The translations under genes and the position numbers were made by a program. 64,000 nt of DNA from an uncultured Senegalimassilia sp. (GTDB lineage Bacteria; Actinomycetota; Coriobacteriia; Coriobacteriales; Eggerthellaceae), in contig NZ_CAKTVU010000001.1 in the NCBI RefSeq assembly GCF_934630535.1, forward strand, positions 124,001 to 188,000, read 5' to 3'. This document shows positions 58,391 through 64,000 of the stretch, in pieces. The notes under the pieces are model-generated. The model saw only the letters and a program-made list of their open reading frames with translations, searched no databases and was not told the DNA's origin. Within the stretch, counting starts at the first letter, position 1, and every line of letters begins with the position of its first letter.

Positions 58391-58984
58391 ATGAGCGAAC
58401 GCGTTGCGCATATCTCGCGCACTACGAAGGAAACCGACATCGACCTGTCCGTCGACCTTGACGGCACGGGCGCCACGGACGTGGAGACGGGCATCGGGTT
58501 TTTCGACCACATGCTCACCGCGTTCGGGCGTCACGGCCTGTTCGACCTGCAGGTTCGCTGCAAGGGCGACCTTGAGGTGGACGGCCATCACTCGGTGGAG
58601 GATACGGGCATCGTCATGGGACAGGCGTTCGCGCAAGCGCTCGGCGACAAGCGCGGCATCCGCCGCTTCGGCGACATCGCCATGCCCATGGACGAGGCGC
58701 TCATCATGGCGGCCGTGGACATCTCGGGGCGCGGTCAGCTGTACTGGGACGCCGATGTCCCCGCGGTGATGGTGGGCGCCTTCGATGCCACGTTGGCGAA
58801 GGAGTTCTTCATCGCCTTCGCCGCCAACGCCGGCGTAACGCTGCACATCCGCCAGCTGGCCGGCGAGAACACGCATCACGTTATCGAGGGCATGTTCAAG
58901 GCGGTGGCGCGCGCCATGCGCCAGGCCTGCGAGCCCGACCCCCGCATGGGCGACGCGCTGCCGTCCACGAAGGGGATGCTGTAA
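58391..58984 (+). CDS. hisB: Imidazoleglycerol-phosphate dehydratase
   Basis: 197 residues, RBS GAAAGGCG. Monofunctional HisB (no phosphatase domain). Two repeated metal-binding halves: ETGIGFFDHMLTAFGRHGLF with DGHHSVEDTGIVMGQAF, and ANAGVTLHIRQLAGENTHHV then IEGMFKAVARAMRQA. It dehydrates IGP to imidazole-acetol phosphate. First gene after the repeat-filled gap, so it may need its own promoter. Confidence 0.97.
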   Translation: MSERVAHISRTTKETDIDLSVDLDGTGATDVETGIGFFDHMLTAFGRHGLFDLQVRCKGDLEVDGHHSVEDTGIVMGQAFAQALGDKRGIRRFGDIAMPMDEALIMAAVDISGRGQLYWDADVPAVMVGAFDATLAKEFFIAFAANAGVTLHIRQLAGENTHHVIEGMFKAVARAMRQACEPDPRMGDALPSTKGML

Positions 58985-59060
58985 GCCCCCCGTTCGAGCT
59001 TCATTCAGGGGCACCGCCCTCATTGACTTTTATTGGACTTGCGAGATGTAAGAGACGCCT

Positions 59061-59723
59061 ATGATCGCTGTTGTTGACTACAAGAAGGGCAATCTGCTGT
59101 CCGTCGAGCGCGGTTTGCTCGCGGCGGGCGCCGATGCCCGCATCACCGACGATGCCGCCGAGATAGCCGCCGCCGATGCCATCGTCTTGCCGGGCGTGGG
59201 CGCGTTCGCCGACGCCGCGGCAACCATGGACGAGCTCGGCCAGACCGAGGTCATCCGCCGCCGCATCGCGGAGGGGGTGCCGTTTTTGGGCATCTGCCTG
59301 GGCGAGCACCTGCTGTTCGAGGAGGGCGTGGAAGGCGCCGGCGCTGACGGCAACCCGCGTGGTCTGGGCGTGCTGCCCGGATGCGTTGGGCGCATGCCGC
59401 GCCAGGACGCCGAAGGCCGCGCGTACAAGGTCCCGCACGTGGGCTGGAACACCGTTGATTTTCCCGCCGGCGCGCCGGAGAACCCGCTGTTCGCGGGCGT
59501 CCCCTCGGGCACGTACTTCTACTTCACCCATAGCTTCATCGCGCCTGACGGGCCGTTCGCCATCGCACATACCACGCACAGCGTGACGTTCCCGTGCGCC
59601 GTGCAGAAGGGCAACGCGTTCGGCGTGCAGTTCCACCCCGAGAAAAGCTCGGACGCCGGCGCGGCCGTGCTGCGCAACTTCGTGGAAATCGCCAAGGCGG
59701 CATTGCCCGCCTTGCAAGGTTAG
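59061..59723 (+). CDS. hisH: Imidazole glycerol phosphate synthase, glutaminase subunit
   Basis: 220 residues. Class I glutamine amidotransferase: IVLPGVGAFADAAATMDELG, FLGICLGEHLLFEEG with the nucleophile Cys, TYFYFTHSFIAPDG, and FGVQFHPEKSSDAGAAVLRN with the catalytic His-Pro-Glu. Most HisH have GICLGMQ(L/F)L; here GEH replaces GMQ. It delivers ammonia to HisF. The usual RBS is weak (TAAGAGACGCC). Confidence 0.95.
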   Translation: MIAVVDYKKGNLLSVERGLLAAGADARITDDAAEIAAADAIVLPGVGAFADAAATMDELGQTEVIRRRIAEGVPFLGICLGEHLLFEEGVEGAGADGNPRGLGVLPGCVGRMPRQDAEGRAYKVPHVGWNTVDFPAGAPENPLFAGVPSGTYFYFTHSFIAPDGPFAIAHTTHSVTFPCAVQKGNAFGVQFHPEKSSDAGAAVLRNFVEIAKAALPALQG

Positions 59724-59732
59724 GAGGCCGCC

Positions 59733-60476
59733 ATGTACCTGCTCCCCGCAATCGATATCCTGGGCGGCAAGGCCGTTCGCCTGGCGAAGGGCGATTACAA
59801 CCAGGTGACCGTGTACAACGACGACCCCGTAGCGCAGGCGCGCGCCTTCGAGCAGGCCGGCGCCCAGTGGGTGCACGTGGTCGATCTGGACGGCGCGCGC
59901 AGCGGCGTCCCGGAGAACATCGCCATCGTTGAGCGTATCGTGCGCGAGACGTCGCTTTCCGTCGAGATCGGCGGCGGCATCCGCAGCCTGGAGACGCTCA
60001 AGCGCCTGGCGGACGCCGGCGCGGCGCGCATGGTGCTCGGCACCGCGCTCGTCAACGACCCCGAGCTCGCGCGCGCGGCGGTGGCCGCGGTGGGCGGCGA
60101 CCGCCTGACCGCCGGCATCGACGCGAAGGGCGGGGAAGTGGCTGTCTCCGGTTGGATCGAGGGCTCGGGCGTGGCCGCCGCCGATCTGGCGCGCGCGATG
60201 GGCGCCGCCGGGTTCAAGCATATCGTGTACACCGACATCGCGCGCGACGGCATGCAGACCGGCATCGACGTGCAGGCCTACGTCGACATGGCGGACGCGT
60301 TCGGCAACCCCGTCATCGCCAGCGGCGGCGTGGCAAGCCTTGCCGACATCGAGCGCCTGGCGCCGGTGGCGGAAAGCATCGAAGGCGTCATCACCGGCCG
60401 CGCCGTGTACGAGGGCACGCTCGATGTGGCCGAGGGCGTCGCCCTTTGCGCCAGCCTGACCGCCGCGCGATCCTAA
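59733..60476 (+). CDS. hisA: Phosphoribosylformimino-5-aminoimidazole carboxamide ribotide isomerase
   Basis: 247 residues, RBS AGGAGGCC, nine bases after hisH. TIM barrel with LLPAIDILGGKAVRLAKGDY (catalytic Asp), VHVVDLDGARSG, VEIGGGIRSLETLKRL, GFKHIVYTDIARDGMQTGID (second Asp) and VIASGGVASLADIERL. It isomerises ProFAR to PRFAR. Some actinobacterial HisA (PriA) also serve tryptophan synthesis; whether this one does cannot be told from the sequence alone. Confidence 0.96.
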   Translation: MYLLPAIDILGGKAVRLAKGDYNQVTVYNDDPVAQARAFEQAGAQWVHVVDLDGARSGVPENIAIVERIVRETSLSVEIGGGIRSLETLKRLADAGAARMVLGTALVNDPELARAAVAAVGGDRLTAGIDAKGGEVAVSGWIEGSGVAAADLARAMGAAGFKHIVYTDIARDGMQTGIDVQAYVDMADAFGNPVIASGGVASLADIERLAPVAESIEGVITGRAVYEGTLDVAEGVALCASLTAARS

Positions 60477-60620
60477 TGCCGTAAAGGCGCCGAGCGCCGT
60501 TCGTTTAGCGGCGAAGCCGGGCGTTGCGCTCGCCTGCGGCAACGTTCCCCGGCCCCGCAACGCGGCCGCCGGCGCCTTCCCGTCGATTTCCCTTTCCCCG
60601 AGCCGTTGAGGAGCAGATAT

Positions 60621-61385
60621 ATGTTGGCAAAACGCGTGATCCCCTGCATGGACGTGAAGGACGGCCGTGTGGTGAAGGGGGTCAACTTCGTGAACCTGCG
60701 CGATGCGGGCGACCCGATCGAGCTGGCGCAGCGCTACGATGAGCAGCGCGCCGACGAGGTGATCTTCCTTGACATCACCGCCACCAGCGACAAACGCGAG
60801 ACCACGGTCGACCTTGCAAGCCGCGCCAGCGCGCAGCTGCACCTGCCGTATTGCGTGGGCGGCGGCTTCCGCAGCGTCGCCGACATCCGCCGCATGATAG
60901 CCGCCGGCGCCGACAAGGTGTCGGTCAACAGCGCGGCGGTGGACAACCCGCAGCTTATCTCCGACGCCGCCGCGGCGTTCGGCACGCAGGCCATCCTGTG
61001 CGCCATCGACGCGAAGCAGGTGGCCGGCAATCCCAACAAGTGGGAGGTCTACGTGCACGGCGGCCGCACCGCAACCGGCATCGACGCCGTGGAATGGGCG
61101 GTCGAGGCGGCTCGCCGCGGTGCGGGCGAGATCTTGCTGACCAGCATGGACCGCGACGGCAGCAAGGACGGCTTCGACTGCGCGCTCACTCGTGCAGTGG
61201 CGCGCGCGGTGGACATCCCCGTCATCGCAAGCGGCGGCGTGGGCAAGCTCGAGCACTTCGCCGAGGGCATCATCGACGGCGAGGCCGACGCGGTGTTGGC
61301 CGCCAGCGTCTTCCACTTCGGCGAGTTCACGGTATCCCAGGTCAAGGAGTACATGCGCAGCCAGGGCATCCCTGTGCGCCTATAG
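60621..61385 (+). CDS. hisF: Imidazole glycerol phosphate synthase, cyclase subunit
   Basis: 254 residues from ATG 60621 (MLAKRVIPCMDVKDGRVVKG), RBS GAGGAG. HisF pattern: catalytic Asp11, VIFLDITATSDKRETTVDLA, YCVGGGFRSVADIRRMIAAG, GADKVSVNSAAVDNP, ILLTSMDRDGSKDGFDCAL (catalytic Asp) and PVIASGGVGKLEHFAEGI. It joins HisH-derived ammonia with PRFAR to give IGP and AICAR. A 144-base spacer separates it from hisA. Confidence 0.97.
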   Translation: MLAKRVIPCMDVKDGRVVKGVNFVNLRDAGDPIELAQRYDEQRADEVIFLDITATSDKRETTVDLASRASAQLHLPYCVGGGFRSVADIRRMIAAGADKVSVNSAAVDNPQLISDAAAAFGTQAILCAIDAKQVAGNPNKWEVYVHGGRTATGIDAVEWAVEAARRGAGEILLTSMDRDGSKDGFDCALTRAVARAVDIPVIASGGVGKLEHFAEGIIDGEADAVLAASVFHFGEFTVSQVKEYMRSQGIPVRL

Positions 61386-61397
61386 AAAGGATCATCC

Positions 61398-61730
61398 ATG
61401 CAAACCGAGCTTCCCGAGCTGAGATACAACGCCGACGGGCTGATCCCGTGCATCGTGCAGGACGCGGAAACGCGCGAGGTGCTCATGATGGCGTGGATGA
61501 ACACCGAGAGCCTGGCGCTTACGCTCGAGCGCGGCGAGACGGTGTTTTGGAGCCGCAGCCGCCAGGAGCTGTGGCACAAAGGCGCCACCAGCGGCAACAC
61601 GCAGAAGATCGTCGAGCTCCGCTACGATTGCGACGCCGACACGCTTCTGGCCCTCGTGCATCCGGCGGGCCCCGCGTGCCACACCGGCGCCACCAGCTGC
61701 TTCTTCCGCACGCTGGCCGAGTTCGAGTAG
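61398..61730 (+). CDS. hisI: Phosphoribosyl-AMP cyclohydrolase (monofunctional HisI)
   Basis: 110 residues, ATG 61398, 12 bases after hisF. GLIPCIVQDAETREVLMMAW, TVFWSRSRQELWHKGATSGN, RYDCDADTLLALVHPAGPAC and HTGATSCFF hold the zinc and Mg ligands. Last his gene here. It lacks a fused HisE domain, and no hisE follows, so phosphoribosyl-ATP pyrophosphatase must be encoded elsewhere. Confidence 0.96.
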   Translation: MQTELPELRYNADGLIPCIVQDAETREVLMMAWMNTESLALTLERGETVFWSRSRQELWHKGATSGNTQKIVELRYDCDADTLLALVHPAGPACHTGATSCFFRTLAEFE

Positions 61731-61777
61731 GCGCTTCGCTGCCATCGCGCCCTGCTGAAAACCGAACATGCGAAAGC

Positions 61778-61805
61778 TTGAAGGCCGGGTCATCCCGGCT
61801 TTCGC
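61778..61805 (+). terminator. Probable terminator of the his operon
   Basis: GAAGGCCGGG, loop TCAT, CCCGGCTTTC with one G-U pair, then CGCGCGTTTTG. Moderate. Confidence 0.5.
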
Positions 61806-62011
61806 GCGTTTTGCGCGCCATCTCGCCCGGTCGTGCGCTTCGGGTGGTTATCCGCTGCGCCGCGCTTGCGCGCACCCGGCGCCTGCGTTATCCTGCCCCT
61901 AGCTTTATTTTCTCGAAGGAAACCCTTCCCATCATCAAGTTCCCGCTTCTTTTCCACGCTCTATCTATGCGCAAAGCGGGTAACAGCCCGTATATATAAG
62001 GAGGAATAAGG

Positions 62012-62694
<683 letters not shown>

Positions 62695-62698
<4 letters not shown>

Positions 62699-64000
62699 GC
62701 GACGAGCAGAATGTAGCGGAGGCGCCGCAGGAGGGCGCCTCCGCGGCCGAAGCGGCGCCGGCTGCTCCCAAGCGCCGCCCGGGCCGTCCGCGCAAAAGCG
62801 CCGCCTCGTCGGGCAAGGCCTCTTCCGAAGCTTCTCCCGACGTCGCGCCCGCTTCCCCGGCCGATGGGGCCGATAGCGCCCCGAAAACGCCGGCCAGGCG
62901 CCGCCCGGGCCGCCCTCGCAAGAAGGCCGCGCCCGCCCAAGAGGCCGAAGCCGCCCCTGCCGCAAAGGCAGCCCCCTCCGCAAGGCCCGCTTCCGCCGCG
63001 AAGGCGAAAAAGGCGAAGGAAACCCCCATCGAACCCGAAGCCGCCGCGCCCAAGGCGCAGGCTGCCGAAAGCGCCCAGGCCGCCGAGGTCGTCGCCGGCA
63101 CGCCGGCAAGACGCCGTCCGGGCCGTTCGCATAAGAAGATCGCCACCGCGCCCGTCGCCGCCCATGCGGCACTCGTGCAGGATGCGTCCGAGAAGCAGCA
63201 GGCTCCCGAATCCGCCGAAGCCGCACAGGCGCCCGCCGAGGCGGCCGGTTCCGAGCAGCAGGCGCCCGCCCAGGACATGGCCCCGGGCCGCGCCGCACGC
63301 GCCGCGCGCACGCCGCGCAAATCGGTGCGTGCCCAAGGCGCCAACCGCGAAGGCCGCGCCGAGCAGCATGAGGGCCGCGGCAAGTCCGAAGCCCGCGAAG
63401 GCGCCGAGCGCTCCGAGGGCCGCAACTCCGGCAACGCCGGCGCGGATCGCCATCAGCGCAACGACCGTAACGGTCGCAAGAACGGCAACGACCGCAACGA
63501 CCGCCACCAGCGTCACCAGCGCAACAACAACCGTGAGGTAGTCCCCAGCGTCAACAAAGAGGACCTGGCCAAGCTCAAGGTGGCCGAGCTGCGCGCGAAG
63601 GCCGCCGAGCTCGATGTCGACGTGGCGGGCTTGAAGAAGGCCGAGCTCATCGACGCCGTATACGATGCGTCCTTGAAGGCCGAGGGCTTCATCGAGGTCG
63701 AGGGCGTCCTCGACATCATGCAGGACGGTTACGGCTTCCTGCGCACCAATGGCTATCTGCCCAGCGAGCAGGATTGCTACGTGGGGCTTTCCACCATCCG
63801 TCGCAACGGCCTGCGCAAGGGCGACAAGATCACCGGCACCACGCGCCCGGCGCGCCCCAACGAGAAGTACGCGGCAGTGCAGAAGGTGGCCACCGTCAAC
63901 GGCAAGCCCGTCGAGGAGCTGGGCCGTCGCGTGCGCTTCGGCGACCTCACGCCGGTCTATCCCGATGAGTGCCTGACCATGGAGCATGGTCACTCCACCA
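62695..64000 (+). CDS. rho: Transcription termination factor Rho (3' truncated by window)
   Basis: 435 codons are visible and the frame is open to the window end. ATG 62695 overlaps the transaldolase TGA. Residues 1-280 are a disordered extension rich in Ala/Pro/Lys/Arg, with at least two AT-hook-like units (KRRPGRPRK at about 26 and RRRPGRPRK at about 68) and a third variant (RRRPGRSHK at about 140), then an Asn/Arg/His-rich stretch (DRNGRKNGNDRNDRHQ). Rho_N domain follows (LAKLKVAELRAKAAELDVDV), then the RNA-binding OB fold (GVLDIMQDGYGFLRTNGYLP). The ATPase motor lies beyond the window. Arg-rich Rho inserts are typical of actinobacteria and enhance RNA/DNA binding. Confidence 0.95.

Noticed and set aside
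59001..61316. 771-codon minus-strand frame opposite hisH-hisA-hisF
   Set aside because: Shadow of the his genes; composition is Arg/His/Gly-rich and no family motif is present.

Overview
This window looks like a chromosomal segment of a GC-rich gut actinobacterium of the class Coriobacteriia, most likely family Eggerthellaceae. The evidence is the base and codon composition, a DUF3793 protein, an Arg-rich Rho N-terminus with AT-hook-like motifs, and the mixture of actinobacterial and Firmicutes-like gene families. No rRNA or intact tRNA gene is present, so the assignment is inference.

Positions 1 to about 9700 are the right end of a siphovirus-type prophage. The order is a tail-tip protein (cut by the window edge), a small protein, a BppU-like baseplate protein, a complete diversity-generating retroelement (DGR), then small tail-lysis genes, holin, a C39-like cysteine peptidase, a GH25 muramidase with three Cpl-7 repeats, and a 36-residue membrane peptide. 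The DGR has a variable protein, VR, two hairpins, TR and reverse transcriptase. VR and TR align without gaps over 103 bp with 16 differences, all at TR adenines, and every one of the 81 non-adenine positions is identical. Three small minus-strand genes with a near-consensus promoter close the prophage. A possible attachment site lies near 9690-9705.

Positions 9.8-24.5 kb are chromosomal: a HAD phosphatase, the queuosine-precursor operon queD-queE-queC-queF behind a candidate preQ1 riboswitch and terminator, a PAP2 phosphatase, an HxlR regulator divergent from a duplicated SnoaL-like protein, a zinc macrodomain, metY, a copper-type HMA protein with a CsoR-like operator, a flavodoxin, DUF3793, an AEC transporter, threonine ammonia-lyase and RidA.

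Positions 25-31 kb carry glmS, acpS and nnrD. acpS and nnrD are separated by an island holding one DUF559-type nuclease gene flanked on both sides by related hairpin repeats. Positions 31.1-37.4 kb hold a tight four-gene unit: a membrane SpoIIE-type phosphatase with an RsbW-like ATPase domain, a STAS anti-anti-sigma factor, a GH3-family acyl-acid-amido synthetase, and a MATE transporter fused to a second RsbW-like ATPase domain. This is the most unusual cellular system here: partner-switching regulation apparently coupled to a GH3 conjugating enzyme and an exporter.

Positions 37.6-44.6 kb carry molybdate uptake (modA, a modB with a large extracytoplasmic N-terminal domain, modC), molybdopterin synthesis (moaA, moaC), a lipid kinase and a VanZ-like protein. 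Positions 44.7-49 kb are a riboflavin operon (ribD-ribE-ribBA-ribH, minus strand) under an FMN riboswitch. Then come a HemW-like radical SAM protein, an alanine/sodium symporter and a DUF2797 protein. Positions 53.5-61.7 kb are the histidine operon (hisZ-hisG fused in one reading frame, hisD, hisC, hisB, hisH, hisA, hisF, hisI; no hisE). The window ends with a transaldolase-family gene and the 5' part of rho. A dispersed intergenic repeat (core ACGTAGCGCTAACTGTCC) recurs at five or more places.
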